Source: an uncultured Owenweeksia sp. (GTDB taxonomy: Bacteria > Bacteroidota > Bacteroidia > Flavobacteriales > Schleiferiaceae). From it: DNA of 38,701 nt. The translations under genes were made by a program, and so were the position numbers. Shown one piece after another: positions 25,701 through 33,844 of the stretch. Each line of letters opens with the position of its first letter. Position 1 is the first letter of the stretch. A model generated the notes under the pieces. The model ran no database searches, was not told the DNA's origin, and saw only the letters and a program-made list of their open reading frames with translations. The stretch spans positions 1 through 38,701 of the forward strand of contig CAKZRR010000007.1 of the NCBI GenBank assembly GCA_937146805.1, written 5' to 3'.

Positions 25701-26189
25701 GGTTTTACGCAGATGGATTTTGTGGTAATTATGACGGGAATTGGAATTGTTTCACTAGCAGGAATTGTAGTGAACAACGGTATTGTTTTGATTGACTTTA
25801 TTGAATTAAGCAGAAACCGTTTGCGTGAGAGAGAAGGCATAAAGCCGGAAGAAGAATTAAATGACGAACACCTTAGAGAAGCCATTGAGTTAGGTGGAAA
25901 GGTACGCTTGCGTCCTGTACTGCTAACAGCCATTACAACGGTTTTGGGGCTACTGCCACTAGCTGTAGGTTTAAATATCGATTTCTTTGGAATGTTTACA
26001 AATTACGATGCCAATATTTACTTTGGAGGTGATAATGCTATCATGTGGTCACCCATGGCTTGGACAGTTATTTTCGGCTTAGTATTCGCTACTTTCCTTA
26101 CGTTAGTGGTAGTTCCGGTGATGTATTTAATTTTTGAAAGAATTAATAGGAGAAGTCGGATCTTTTTTAATAAATTTGCAGGTAATTAG
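22770..26189 (+). CDS. RND multidrug efflux permease (AcrB/HAE1-like)
   Basis: A 1139-residue inner-membrane pump of the RND superfamily, somewhat longer than AcrB (1049). It has a first helix near 20-40, a large periplasmic porter domain, helices 2-6 (ISGVILVVLVLLFFLGLRNA onward), a second porter domain and helices 8-12. The TM4 motif reads LGMLVDNAIVTIENIYR: the first Asp of the AcrB pair (D407) is kept but the second (D408) is Asn. The TM10 motif is VVNNGIVLIDFIE, where AcrB has Lys940, so that Lys is also Asn. The proton path must therefore differ from AcrB, as in many Bacteroidota pumps. An extra segment near 500-550 and a Gly-rich loop (DFGGGGTNTP) are seen. Substrate unknown; it is the last gene before the terminator at 26220. 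Confidence 0.95.
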   Translation: MANKTIREFKLSTLSLNNGISVFILSALLILFGMYSYRTMPKESFPEIVFPLIYVQTPYAGNTPTDIENLLTRPLEKEIKSVDGVKKLNSESVQDVSIITVEFNIDVSTEDALQDVKDAVDRAMSDLPSDLDQDPVVMDIDLSRIPILNINLSGDYSVDQLVDFAEYLQDEIEELSEITEATITGDKEKEVQINIDLPKLKANQLSFDDVQQAIAGENINIGAGDILLGKTRRSIRTDAEFQSIDEIRDIIVKHENGNIVYLSDIAEVAFTYKELVSLARLDGEPVVSLNVIKKSGKNLLDATDKIQEILQKAQQEKFPTGLKITTTNDQSKQTRSQIANLENSIISGVILVVLVLLFFLGLRNAIFVGLSIPFSMFISFLILSAIGLSLNFIVLFSLILALGMLVDNAIVTIENIYRLYEEEGLSRFEAAKQGVGEIAVPIISSTATTLAAFFPLLFWDSLIGEFMGYLPKTLIIVLGSSLFVALVINPVIAASFLKKQDLERRPKRKNTFLIAGIFIVLGILALASGSTGMGNLFALIGILVLVFDFVMLPLTSYFQKVALVRLENMYSKSLKWALGGWKPWIILGFTVFLMFFSISFYFGSNPKMITFPVNEPNYINVFVEVPLGSDVTSTDSVSQVIEHKLDEVLEPYQNVVESVVTNVGAETASQNDFGGGGTNTPNKARITISFVEYEFREGIKTTDIQKDVSTQLAGLFPGVFVSVEKEQNGPPVGRPINIEITGEDFSELINIADNVKATIDNAGIEGIEGLQVDLETNKPEMLVRIDRERARRLGVSTQQVALVLRTALYGREASKYKEGEDEYPIEIRLKEEYRYNVASLMNQLVTFRSQATGKIVQVPISAVASYEFNNSYNSIKRLDTERLITVYSNVIEGFNPNEINKRIQEELAEYNMPQGYNLDFTGEQKEQEESFAFLSTALLMAVALIAIILVSQFNSATKPFIIIMTVLFSTIGVFLGLGFTQMDFVVIMTGIGIVSLAGIVVNNGIVLIDFIELSRNRLREREGIKPEEELNDEHLREAIELGGKVRLRPVLLTAITTVLGLLPLAVGLNIDFFGMFTNYDANIYFGGDNAIMWSPMAWTVIFGLVFATFLTLVVVPVMYLIFERINRRSRIFFNKFAGN

Positions 26190-26219
26190 GTTAAGGTTTG
26201 GTTAATTGGTTGACCAAGG

Positions 26220-26251
26220 GGGTCTCTGGCGGTTCGTCAGAGGCCCTTTTT
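26220..26251 (+). terminator. Rho-independent terminator of the efflux operon
   Basis: The 12-bp stem GGGTCTCTGGCG/CGTCAGAGGCCC pairs throughout with two wobbles, has loop GTT, and is followed by T5. It lies 30 bases after the pump stop codon. Confidence 0.9.
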
Positions 26252-26292
26252 CATTTTAAGAACTACCTATTTAGCATTCTAAGTCATCTTTC

Positions 26293-27930
26293 TTGATTTT
26301 AAACAACCTACATAATCCCGAGCAACTGCGGGCCTTAGAGCTGTCTCAGCTAGCTACTTTGTGTAATGAATTGCGCAGTTTTGTTTTGGCACAACCTCAG
26401 TTAAAAGCGGGTCATGCAAATTCCAGTCTAGGAGTTACTGAGCTCACCGTAGCTCTGCATTATGTGTTTAATACCCCAAAGGATGTGCTGATTTGGGATG
26501 TAGGGCATCAATCATATATTCATAAGATTTTAACCAAGCGCAAAGATGCATTCGCATCTATTCGAATGTACCAAGGTATTTCGGGTTTTACCAAATCCAG
26601 CGAAAGCGAGTACGATAGCTTTGGAGCTGGTCATTCCTCTACTTCAATTTCAGCTTTGTGCGGTTTTGCCGAAGCTGATAGGTTAAACAGTTTGTATAGG
26701 CAACGGGTAGCCGTAATTGGTGATGGAGCACTTACAGGGGGAATGAGCTTTGAAGCGCTTAATTATGCAGGCGATAAGCAGTTGGATATTTTGGTGGTTT
26801 TAAACGACAACGAAACGTCCATTGACGCCAATGTAGGCGCATTACAATCTAATACCAGTTACCAAGCTTTTTTTGAGGCTTTGGCTTTTCAGTATTTTGA
26901 AGTGGTAGAGGGTAATGATGTTGGTAAGTTAGTGAAAGCCTTAGAAACCATGGCTCATTTTAAAGGACCGAAAGTTTTAAGAATAAAAACGAAAAAAGGA
27001 GATTTTAGAGGAAATGCCTCCATTTCAAGCGACTATCTTACTTTTCAAAAAGTATTTGGGGAACACAGTTTGAAGTTGGCCTCCAGGCATCAAAATTTGG
27101 TAGCGATAAGCCCTGCTATGGTTGCTGGAGCGGGTTGGGCGGCATTTAAACTAGAATTCCCGAACCGCATTTATGATGTGGGTATTGCCGAGCAACACGC
27201 GGTTACCATGGCTTGTGGAATGGCAACGGCAGGTAGTTTACCCTTGGTGCATTTGTATTCTACTTTTTCGCAACGTGCAGTAGATCAAATTATTCATGAT
27301 GCAGCTTTACCTAATTTACACTTGATTTTTGCATTTGATAGAGCCGGTTTGGTGGGAGCTGATGGTCCAACGCATCATGGTACTTTTGATGTCGCTCTGT
27401 TTTCGGGCATTCCCAATTGCAAAATTATTTCTCCAGCAGATGCCTATAGTTTAAGAGCGGCTTTAGATATGGCCTGCGCTATTAAGGGTATTTGGATTAT
27501 TCGATACCCTAAACGAAACTGCCAAGAACGATTGAGTAATGATGCTTGGCAAAATGGTAAACTGCGAGCGTTAAATCCGGGTAACCGTAAGGCTGTAATT
27601 AGTTTTGGAGAAATAGCAACAGAGGTACGAAAGGCTATAGAGGACACCACTTTTGCTCATTTTGATATGCCTTTTTTACAGGATTGGGATGAGCAAGAGA
27701 TTAGACAGCTAGCCGATCGGTTTGATGAGCTTATAACGGTAGAAGAAAACACTGCGATTGGTGGCCTAGGCGATAGTTTAAGACACTTTTTAGCAGAAAG
27801 AAGCATCCTAATAAAAGTTCGCAGCTTGCATTTACCTGATTGTTTTATAGAGCATGGAAGTAACTCTGAATTATTGAAGGTGGTAGGCTTGGATTCTAAA
27901 TCGATACGGCAGTTTATGGAGTCTGATTAA
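26293..27930 (+). CDS. dxs: 1-deoxy-D-xylulose-5-phosphate synthase, compact form
   Basis: First enzyme of the MEP isoprenoid pathway: joins pyruvate and glyceraldehyde-3-phosphate using thiamine diphosphate. Conserved parts: AGHANSSLGVTELTVALH (catalytic His), GDGALTGGMSFEALNYAGD with LNDNETSI (ThDP/Mg site), DVGIAEQHAVTMACG (catalytic Glu), LYSTFSQRAVDQ, FDRAGLVGADGPTHHG and IIRYPK; the residues equivalent to E. coli H49, E370, Y392, R398, R420, D427 and H431 are present. It is 545 residues against about 620 in E. coli and B. subtilis: about 40 are missing after VGAL and about 23 after KTKKG, both in linker regions. The start is TTG 26293; the frame upstream stops at 26272 with no ATG. Its 3' end overlaps the convergent ribE by 17 bases. 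Confidence 0.9.
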   Translation: MILNNLHNPEQLRALELSQLATLCNELRSFVLAQPQLKAGHANSSLGVTELTVALHYVFNTPKDVLIWDVGHQSYIHKILTKRKDAFASIRMYQGISGFTKSSESEYDSFGAGHSSTSISALCGFAEADRLNSLYRQRVAVIGDGALTGGMSFEALNYAGDKQLDILVVLNDNETSIDANVGALQSNTSYQAFFEALAFQYFEVVEGNDVGKLVKALETMAHFKGPKVLRIKTKKGDFRGNASISSDYLTFQKVFGEHSLKLASRHQNLVAISPAMVAGAGWAAFKLEFPNRIYDVGIAEQHAVTMACGMATAGSLPLVHLYSTFSQRAVDQIIHDAALPNLHLIFAFDRAGLVGADGPTHHGTFDVALFSGIPNCKIISPADAYSLRAALDMACAIKGIWIIRYPKRNCQERLSNDAWQNGKLRALNPGNRKAVISFGEIATEVRKAIEDTTFAHFDMPFLQDWDEQEIRQLADRFDELITVEENTAIGGLGDSLRHFLAERSILIKVRSLHLPDCFIEHGSNSELLKVVGLDSKSIRQFMESD

Positions 27931-28510
27931 ACTCCATTAATCGTGCTACGTACTTGCCAATTATATCAAACTCCAGGTTTACACTATCGTTTATGCTCAG
28001 GTTTTTAAAATTGGTATGCTCGTAGGTATAAGGAATAAGCGCAATTGAAAATTGATTTTTGATAGAATCTACCACTGTAAGGCTTACACCATTTACACAA
28101 ATGGAACCTTTGGTAACGGTAAGCATGCCTGCCGAAGGCTGATAAGTAAACCAGTATTTCCAACTTCCGTCAAGTTCTTCAATTTTGTTACAAACCCCTT
28201 TTTGATCTACATGTCCTTGCACCACGTGCCCATCAAGGCGCTGGCCAGCTTGCAGGCAGCGTTCAAGGTTTACCAATGAGCCGAGCGATAAATCGCCAAT
28301 ATTGCTTTTTAAGAGTGTTTCGTCAATGGCGGTAACGGTATAGGACTTATTGTTAATAGCTACCACCGTAAGGCATACGCCATTATGTGCTACGCTTTGG
28401 TCAATTTTAAGTTCATCTGTAAAGTCCGCTTCTACGGTTAAGTGAACGTTTCTCCCCTCTTTTTTTACCTGACGAACTTTTCCTAGGGTTTCAATAATAC
28501 CGGTAAACAT
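27914..28510 (-). CDS. ribE: riboflavin synthase alpha subunit
   Basis: Converts two 6,7-dimethyl-8-ribityllumazine molecules to riboflavin plus a pyrimidine. The 198-residue product has the two lumazine-binding repeats: MFTGIIETLGKV ... SVAHNGVCLTVVAI (1-90) and LDGHVVQGHVDQKGVC ... SICVNGVSLTVVD (about 93-185), with a C-terminal helix (IIGKYVARLMEF) for trimerisation. The start lies eight bases after the stop of the big secreted protein on the same strand, and a TACATTTG box sits inside the end of that gene, so ribE may have its own promoter. No FMN riboswitch was recognised. The 3' end overlaps dxs tail-to-tail. Confidence 0.96.
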   Translation of the reverse strand: MFTGIIETLGKVRQVKKEGRNVHLTVEADFTDELKIDQSVAHNGVCLTVVAINNKSYTVTAIDETLLKSNIGDLSLGSLVNLERCLQAGQRLDGHVVQGHVDQKGVCNKIEELDGSWKYWFTYQPSAGMLTVTKGSICVNGVSLTVVDSIKNQFSIALIPYTYEHTNFKNLSINDSVNLEFDIIGKYVARLMEFNQTP

Positions 28511-28518
28511 GGTGTAAT

Positions 28519-31176
28519 TTAATTTCCGTACAAATGTATGAAGCCATTTAGATCAATAGCATTTGATTTTTTGTAATTAGATGGGTAGTATCTACAAACG
28601 TAAAAGAATACACCATCTGCGCAAAGTTGACCGCTATTTTGGTCTATTCCATCCCAGCCATTGGTAAAAAACTCCTCTTTAGATTTACTCTCGTACACCG
28701 TAACGCCCCAACGATTTACTATTGTTAGTTCAATAGAGGACACATCGTTATAGGATATAGGTAGGAAAAAGTCATTAACTCCATCGCCATTAGGCGTAAA
28801 CACATTAGGAAGCACCAAGGTTGGGCATGACTCTATACAAATTACGTTGCTATGTAAGCTTTCATTGCTAATACCATTTGAATCCAACCCGGCATCATCA
28901 ACTGAGGTAATAGACCAGCAACCCGTAATGGGTTCGTTGAGGAGCAATAAATCCATACCGTTGGTTATGGTAACCGTTGGAAAATCGGGCCAAGGGTCAT
29001 TATAATCGCTTTTATAGTATAAATTATAAGCGGTAATCACTTCCTTGCAGGCAGAGTCTTGTGGGTATTCCCAATAAAAATAAATAGAGTCTTGTTCGCA
29101 ATTGTAATCAGCCAAAACGGTGGGAGGGCATGGTTTTGTAGTATCAATGGGTGTGGCACAGGCAATTTGTGAGAAATTGATAAGCGGTTGCGGTAAGCTG
29201 TCGTTTGCCGTATAGGCTCCAATGGTTTTTGCTAAGTAGCAATAGTTCTTTCCGTTGGTTAGGTTGCTATCAATAAAAAAGCTGGAATAACTCAGGCCAA
29301 TACTGTCAAACAGGGTAGAACCAGGTTCGGTTTCTCTAAAAATGACCAGTGTATCATTTCTCCAAGGCGTTTCCGTTTTAATATCCAAAAAATTGATTTT
29401 GTCCCAGCCAATTACCTCTAAGTAAGGGGTGGATGCAGGCGTTGAGGTGCCTGCCAAAACAGAATCAGAGTTACTGTAAAGTTCAACGTAATAAATATAG
29501 CTATGATCTTGCGTGTTTAGCAAACTGTCTGTAAAAGAGGTATCTGTAAACGCAATGGGCATTGGTACTTCTGTAAAGTTAGTCGATTCTGTTCCTTCCG
29601 CTCTAAAAAGTTTATAGGTATAAGGCGGAGGAAAAAATCCACTATCCAATTGAGGAGGAAAAATCCAATTAACTTCAACTACCCCGCTGGTATCATTGGT
29701 ATTTAATACGCTAGCTCGTGTAATAAGCGGAGCATCTAAAAGAGCATTTGCGCAAAATTCAACGGAGGCAAAACTTTGCGATTCATCCTTAAAGTAGGCA
29801 ACTACCATATAGCAATATTGCACGCCTCTTTTAAGACCCATGGTATCTCTATACGAAGTGCTTGTGATGGAAAAAAGGCTGTCGTGAAAAACGTATTCAG
29901 TGTATTCGGGCACTCCCGTTTCGCAAGTATCTGGGTTAAAGCCATAGGTGTCTTCCTTTCGGTAGAGTAGGTATCCTTCCGCCTGTTGGCAAACACTTTG
30001 ATCCCATGTTAAATTTATTTCTTGGCTGCCTCCCACTGCCGTTGGATTTTTGGGACTAGGTGCCAAAACTCGTATTTCGGCAGTATATATTCCCGCTAAG
30101 GGGATGGAGGGGGCGGGCAAAACGGGTGGGTTATCTACCACCTCAAAAGTTACAAAGTAACTACCTCTTCTTACGTGATTACAGGCTGTATTCCAATTAA
30201 AGTTAGAGGACAAAGGGTTGCTTAGTCCCGAAACGTAAAAACTATCAGCAGGATTGTCAACTTCAAAAGGGCTTCCATACGCGGTGATGGTCATAGGGTT
30301 GCTATCCGGGTCGGTGGCGGTTACCGTAAAGTTTAAGTTTTTACCAGCTTCTACACAAAAGGGCCCAACGGGCTGAATAATGGGTGGTTGATTTTGACAT
30401 TGCTTAATATCTACTTGCAAATCGCGGGTTACAAAACCAATTTTCACCCACCTACCGGAACTTAAGCGCCATTCGGCAATTTCTATAGCAAAGTTGTATT
30501 CACCAATTTGTTTTGGCACTTTCCAAAAAAGATCGCCCGTACGCTCATTAATTTTTACGCTATCGGTTACGTTATAAGTACTTGTAATAGGGTTTCCACC
30601 TAAGCCGCGCGTATCTACTAATCGGTACGAAAGGCTGTCTCCATCAGGGTCGTGTGCGCCAGGGTTGTGTACAAATAGTTGGTTTTTGCAGCCATCGTGC
30701 AACGGGGGATTAACCAAAACCGGAGAGCTGTTATGTCCAAAGCTGGAACTAACTACAATCTCACTTTCCACATAAAAAGGAACATTTATAGAGTTGGGAA
30801 TGTTAGAAATACTGGCATTTCTATTGGCATCTTCAAAATGCACACTATACACACCTGTAGTAGCATAAGTATGCGTTCCTATGTAAATGTTTTTTTTAAT
30901 ATCACTACCCAATAATTCTCCATCATGTGCGCCATTGGTACACTTAATGGCTGCGCCATTAGTTCGTTTTAGTGTAGTGCTGCTATTATCGCCCCAGTAA
31001 ATTTCAAGAGTACAGCGATCGGCACTGGAACTGCTTTTAGTGTACGTAGTAATGGTTACCTCGTAGGTAAGTCCGTTAATATAGCGATAGGTAATTTCTC
31101 CTGCGCGGTTATGCGTAGCGTGGGCCATAAAGGAGCCCAGCAATAAAGCGGCAATGATGAAATACATTTTTTTCAT
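28519..31176 (-). CDS. large T9SS-exported multidomain protein with gliding-type (CHU) C-terminal domain
   Basis: An 885-residue secreted protein with signal peptide MKKMYFIIAALLLGSFMAHA. A THNRAGEITYRYINGLTYEV region follows, an opening common in Bacteroidota PKD-rich secreted proteins. Ig-like/PKD-like repeats (about 150-375, with the DPDGDSLSYRL and DPDSNPM types) and at least two fibronectin type III-like repeats (about 385-600) come next, then more of the same to about 780. The last 95 residues are the gliding-type C-terminal domain: LPNVFTPNGDGVNDFF, IVNRWGVTVYES and WDGIDQNSGQLCADGVFFY, the type-B T9SS sorting signal. It is therefore exported across the outer membrane and attached to or released from the surface. 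The Ig-like repeats suggest adhesion or carbohydrate contact; ligand unknown. Confidence 0.9.
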   Translation of the reverse strand: MKKMYFIIAALLLGSFMAHATHNRAGEITYRYINGLTYEVTITTYTKSSSSADRCTLEIYWGDNSSTTLKRTNGAAIKCTNGAHDGELLGSDIKKNIYIGTHTYATTGVYSVHFEDANRNASISNIPNSINVPFYVESEIVVSSSFGHNSSPVLVNPPLHDGCKNQLFVHNPGAHDPDGDSLSYRLVDTRGLGGNPITSTYNVTDSVKINERTGDLFWKVPKQIGEYNFAIEIAEWRLSSGRWVKIGFVTRDLQVDIKQCQNQPPIIQPVGPFCVEAGKNLNFTVTATDPDSNPMTITAYGSPFEVDNPADSFYVSGLSNPLSSNFNWNTACNHVRRGSYFVTFEVVDNPPVLPAPSIPLAGIYTAEIRVLAPSPKNPTAVGGSQEINLTWDQSVCQQAEGYLLYRKEDTYGFNPDTCETGVPEYTEYVFHDSLFSITSTSYRDTMGLKRGVQYCYMVVAYFKDESQSFASVEFCANALLDAPLITRASVLNTNDTSGVVEVNWIFPPQLDSGFFPPPYTYKLFRAEGTESTNFTEVPMPIAFTDTSFTDSLLNTQDHSYIYYVELYSNSDSVLAGTSTPASTPYLEVIGWDKINFLDIKTETPWRNDTLVIFRETEPGSTLFDSIGLSYSSFFIDSNLTNGKNYCYLAKTIGAYTANDSLPQPLINFSQIACATPIDTTKPCPPTVLADYNCEQDSIYFYWEYPQDSACKEVITAYNLYYKSDYNDPWPDFPTVTITNGMDLLLLNEPITGCWSITSVDDAGLDSNGISNESLHSNVICIESCPTLVLPNVFTPNGDGVNDFFLPISYNDVSSIELTIVNRWGVTVYESKSKEEFFTNGWDGIDQNSGQLCADGVFFYVCRYYPSNYKKSNAIDLNGFIHLYGN
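28531..28538 (-). promoter_or_regulatory. possible -7 box for ribE inside the CHU domain
   Basis: The minus strand reads TACATTTG at the end of the CHU gene (codons for His-Leu near its last residues), 20 bases before the ribE ATG. It matches the box used by mutS2, lysS and tetR. Since it lies in coding sequence it may be coincidental. Confidence 0.35.
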
Positions 31177-31216
31177 AAAAAATACAAAACGCTAAAAAAC
31201 GGGTTCAAGTACCGTT

Positions 31217-31224
31217 CAAAAATA
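31217..31224 (-). promoter_or_regulatory. -7 box for the T9SS protein gene
   Basis: The minus strand reads TATTTTTG (TAnnTTTG), 40 bases before the ATG at 31176, in a 131-base divergent region shared with pepA. Confidence 0.45.
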
Positions 31225-31274
31225 TATTATTTTTTTAGAGCTCGTAGGCTAAATAAGGTTGCATGAATTAACCC

Positions 31275-31282
31275 TATTTTTG
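31275..31282 (+). promoter_or_regulatory. -7 box for pepA-pdxA
   Basis: TATTTTTG, a perfect TAnnTTTG, 25 bases before ATG 31308. A TTG at 31259 is too close to be the -33 element. Confidence 0.45.
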
Positions 31283-31307
31283 CTGTCAAATTTAACAAAT
31301 ACTAGCA

Positions 31308-32738
31308 ATGAAAATAAAGGCAACGCAGGTAGCTGAAGCTTCGGAATATAGAGTAATACTGTTTAGTAAAATAAGCGAGTTACCACCACTGTCACTTTCT
31401 AAAAACGAGCAGGAATACCTTGAGGTCTTTGCAAAAAATAAATCTACGAAAATTGGTGTTATCAATCAATTTCCAAATTTCATATACTTTGTAAAAGTAG
31501 ATGAAGAAATAAAAAATAAGCCACAGTTTCAAGAGCAATTGAGAATAAGAGGTACTGAAGTAGCAAAAAGATTGAATACGGAGCATTGTAAAAGCGTAAG
31601 TATTGAAAGTGCATCGAATGTAAATTGGGCTTATTATGTAGCGGAAGGAGCAGCCTTAGCCAACTACCAGTTTTTACGCTATTTCAGCAAACGAGACGAG
31701 CTTAAAAATAGTTTAGAAGAAATTCAAATTGTTAAAGGAAGTACTGATGAGGTGAATGCTTTGAACTGCTTGATTGGCGGTGTTTATACCGCCCGTGATT
31801 TAGTTAACGAGCCATTGTCGTACTTAACGGCTCCACAATTGGCACAGCAAATTGAGGCCATTGGCGCTCAAAGTGGGTTTCGCGTGGAAACGCTAAACAA
31901 AAAGAAAATTGAAAGCTTAAAAATGGGTGGCTTATTGGCCGTTAATAAAGGAAGCATTGACCCACCTACTTTTTCCATTATGGAATATAAGCCGGAAAAT
32001 GCACAAAACAGTAAGCCCATTGTGCTTGTAGGTAAGGGCGTGGTGTACGATACAGGCGGGTTGAGTTTAAAACCGACCGCTAACTCTATGGATAGTATGA
32101 AAAGCGACATGGCCGGAGCGGCCGCTGTGGTGGGCGCTTTGCAAGCCGTATCTGAAGCTAAGTTGCCCTTACATATTGTAGGCTTGGTACCGGCAACAGA
32201 TAACAGGCCATCTGGAAATGCTTATGCACCAGGAGATGTGGTTACGATGTTTGACGGCAGCACGGTGGAAGTACTGAATACAGATGCCGAGGGAAGGATG
32301 TTATTGGCGGACGCCTTGAGTTATGCCAAAAAGTTTGACCCACAAGTGGTTTTTGATTTAGCCACCTTAACAGGAGCAGCAGCCGTAGCCGTGGGGAAGC
32401 ATGGTATTGTGAGTATGGGCACAGCCGGTAAAGACTGGATGGATAAACTTGAAACGGCAGGGCAAGAGGTGTATGAGCGTATCGCTCCTTTTCCTTTTTG
32501 GGATGAGTACAATGATTTGCTTAAATCATCCATTGCCGATGTGAAAAATATTGGCGGACGAGAAGGAGGAGCGATTACAGCGGGCAAATTTTTAGAACGA
32601 TTTACCGATTACCCTTGGATTCATTTAGATATTGCCGGTGTGGCATTTTTAGATGCACCGCATAATTACAGACCAAAAGGAGGAACAGGATCAGGGGTTC
32701 GTTTGCTATTTGAAATGTTAAAAAATGAAGTAAAATGA
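31308..32738 (+). CDS. pepA: leucyl aminopeptidase, M17 family
   Basis: A 476-residue cytosolic exopeptidase removing N-terminal residues from peptides. The N-terminal regulatory domain covers about 1-155. The catalytic part carries the two-metal signature: VGKGVVYDTGGLSLKP (Lys and Asp ligands), MDSMKSDMAGAAAV (Asp) and NTDAEGRMLLADAL (Asp and Glu ligands, catalytic Arg). There is no signal peptide. Its TGA overlaps the ATG of pdxA by the ATGA quartet (32735-32738), so the two are translated together. A TAnnTTTG box precedes it. Confidence 0.95.
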   Translation: MKIKATQVAEASEYRVILFSKISELPPLSLSKNEQEYLEVFAKNKSTKIGVINQFPNFIYFVKVDEEIKNKPQFQEQLRIRGTEVAKRLNTEHCKSVSIESASNVNWAYYVAEGAALANYQFLRYFSKRDELKNSLEEIQIVKGSTDEVNALNCLIGGVYTARDLVNEPLSYLTAPQLAQQIEAIGAQSGFRVETLNKKKIESLKMGGLLAVNKGSIDPPTFSIMEYKPENAQNSKPIVLVGKGVVYDTGGLSLKPTANSMDSMKSDMAGAAAVVGALQAVSEAKLPLHIVGLVPATDNRPSGNAYAPGDVVTMFDGSTVEVLNTDAEGRMLLADALSYAKKFDPQVVFDLATLTGAAAVAVGKHGIVSMGTAGKDWMDKLETAGQEVYERIAPFPFWDEYNDLLKSSIADVKNIGGREGGAITAGKFLERFTDYPWIHLDIAGVAFLDAPHNYRPKGGTGSGVRLLFEMLKNEVK

Positions 32739-33790
32739 GCGAAGCTCGAAAGGCAATTATAGGCATTAGTTGTGGCGACTTAAATGGGGTTGGTTTAGAG
32801 GTAATTATGAAAACCTTTGCCAATAGCCAGATGTTAGAAATTTGTACTCCGGTACTTTTTGCCTCCTCTAAGGCAGTGGCTTATCATCGCAAAGCGCTGG
32901 AGTTGGAAAATTTTAGTTTTAACATTATCAAAAAGTTAGATCAGCTTAACGATCAACGCGCCAATCTACTTCAAGTTTGGGATGAGGAGGTAAAAATGGA
33001 GTTTGGCAAGGAAGATCCAGCAGTGGGTAAGTACGCCCTAAAATCACTTGAAGCAGCTACCAAAGCTTTAAAAGAAGGAACTATTGATGCCTTGGTTACC
33101 GCACCTATTAATAAGGCCAGTATTCAGAGTGAGGACTTTAAATTTAAGGGACACACCGATTATTTGGAGGCAAAGTTTGATAGCAAAGCCATTATGGTTT
33201 TGGTAAACGAAGACCTCCGTATGGCGTTAAACACAGTTCATATTTCGTTGGCGGAGGTTCCTAAAGCCATCCAAAAGGAACAAATTGTAAATAAGATTAC
33301 TACGCTAGCAGCCAGTTTAAAAAAGGATTTTTTAATAGGCAGAGCCAAAATTGCTGTGCTCAGTTTAAACCCACATGGCGGAGATAATGGCTTAATAGGA
33401 AAGGAAGAAATTGAGATAATAGAACCCGCTATAAAAGAAGCGCAAGAAAACAACAACTTGGTTTTTGGTCCCTTCGCGGCCGATGGCTTTTTTGGGAGTA
33501 AGGCGTATCAGCAATACGATGCCATTTTGGCGATGTATCACGATCAAGGGTTGGCGCCTTTTAAAGCACTTAGTTTTGGGGCGGGAGTAAATTATTCGGG
33601 GGGTTTACCCATTATTAGGACTAGCCCCGATCACGGCACGGGTTTTTCCATTGCAGGAAAAGGGGAGGCAAATGAGTCGTCATTTAGAGCCGCTGTGTAT
33701 TTAGCTTGTGATTTGGTGAAGCATCGAAAACTGTCTAATGAGCTGACTAAAAACCCTTTAAAATCAAAAAAAGGAAGAAAAGAATACTAA
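32735..33790 (+). CDS. pdxA: 4-hydroxythreonine-4-phosphate dehydrogenase
   Basis: Vitamin B6 (pyridoxal phosphate) synthesis: NAD-dependent oxidation of 4-phosphohydroxy-L-threonine. 351 residues, near the usual 330-350. The start is GISCGDLNGVGLEVIMK (the GDPxGxGPE motif in a changed form). The three metal-binding His are in HTDYLEAKF, SLNPHGGDNG and MYHDQGLAPFKAL, and RTSPDHGTGFSIAGKG is the C-terminal family signature. It overlaps pepA by four bases. A new promoter for the DUF177-rpmF set follows 21 bases after its stop. Confidence 0.95.
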   Translation: MSEARKAIIGISCGDLNGVGLEVIMKTFANSQMLEICTPVLFASSKAVAYHRKALELENFSFNIIKKLDQLNDQRANLLQVWDEEVKMEFGKEDPAVGKYALKSLEAATKALKEGTIDALVTAPINKASIQSEDFKFKGHTDYLEAKFDSKAIMVLVNEDLRMALNTVHISLAEVPKAIQKEQIVNKITTLAASLKKDFLIGRAKIAVLSLNPHGGDNGLIGKEEIEIIEPAIKEAQENNNLVFGPFAADGFFGSKAYQQYDAILAMYHDQGLAPFKALSFGAGVNYSGGLPIIRTSPDHGTGFSIAGKGEANESSFRAAVYLACDLVKHRKLSNELTKNPLKSKKGRKEY

Positions 33791-33810
33791 TCTCAAACTA
33801 AAAGATTTTA

Positions 33811-33818
33811 TATCTTTG
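33811..33818 (+). promoter_or_regulatory. -7 box for DUF177-rpmF
   Basis: TATCTTTG fits TAnnTTTG, 27 bases before ATG 33845 and just after pdxA, so the L32/fatty-acid cluster can start its own transcript. Confidence 0.45.
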
Positions 33819-33844
33819 CCGGCTCCAATTGTGTGAGCTAAAAA

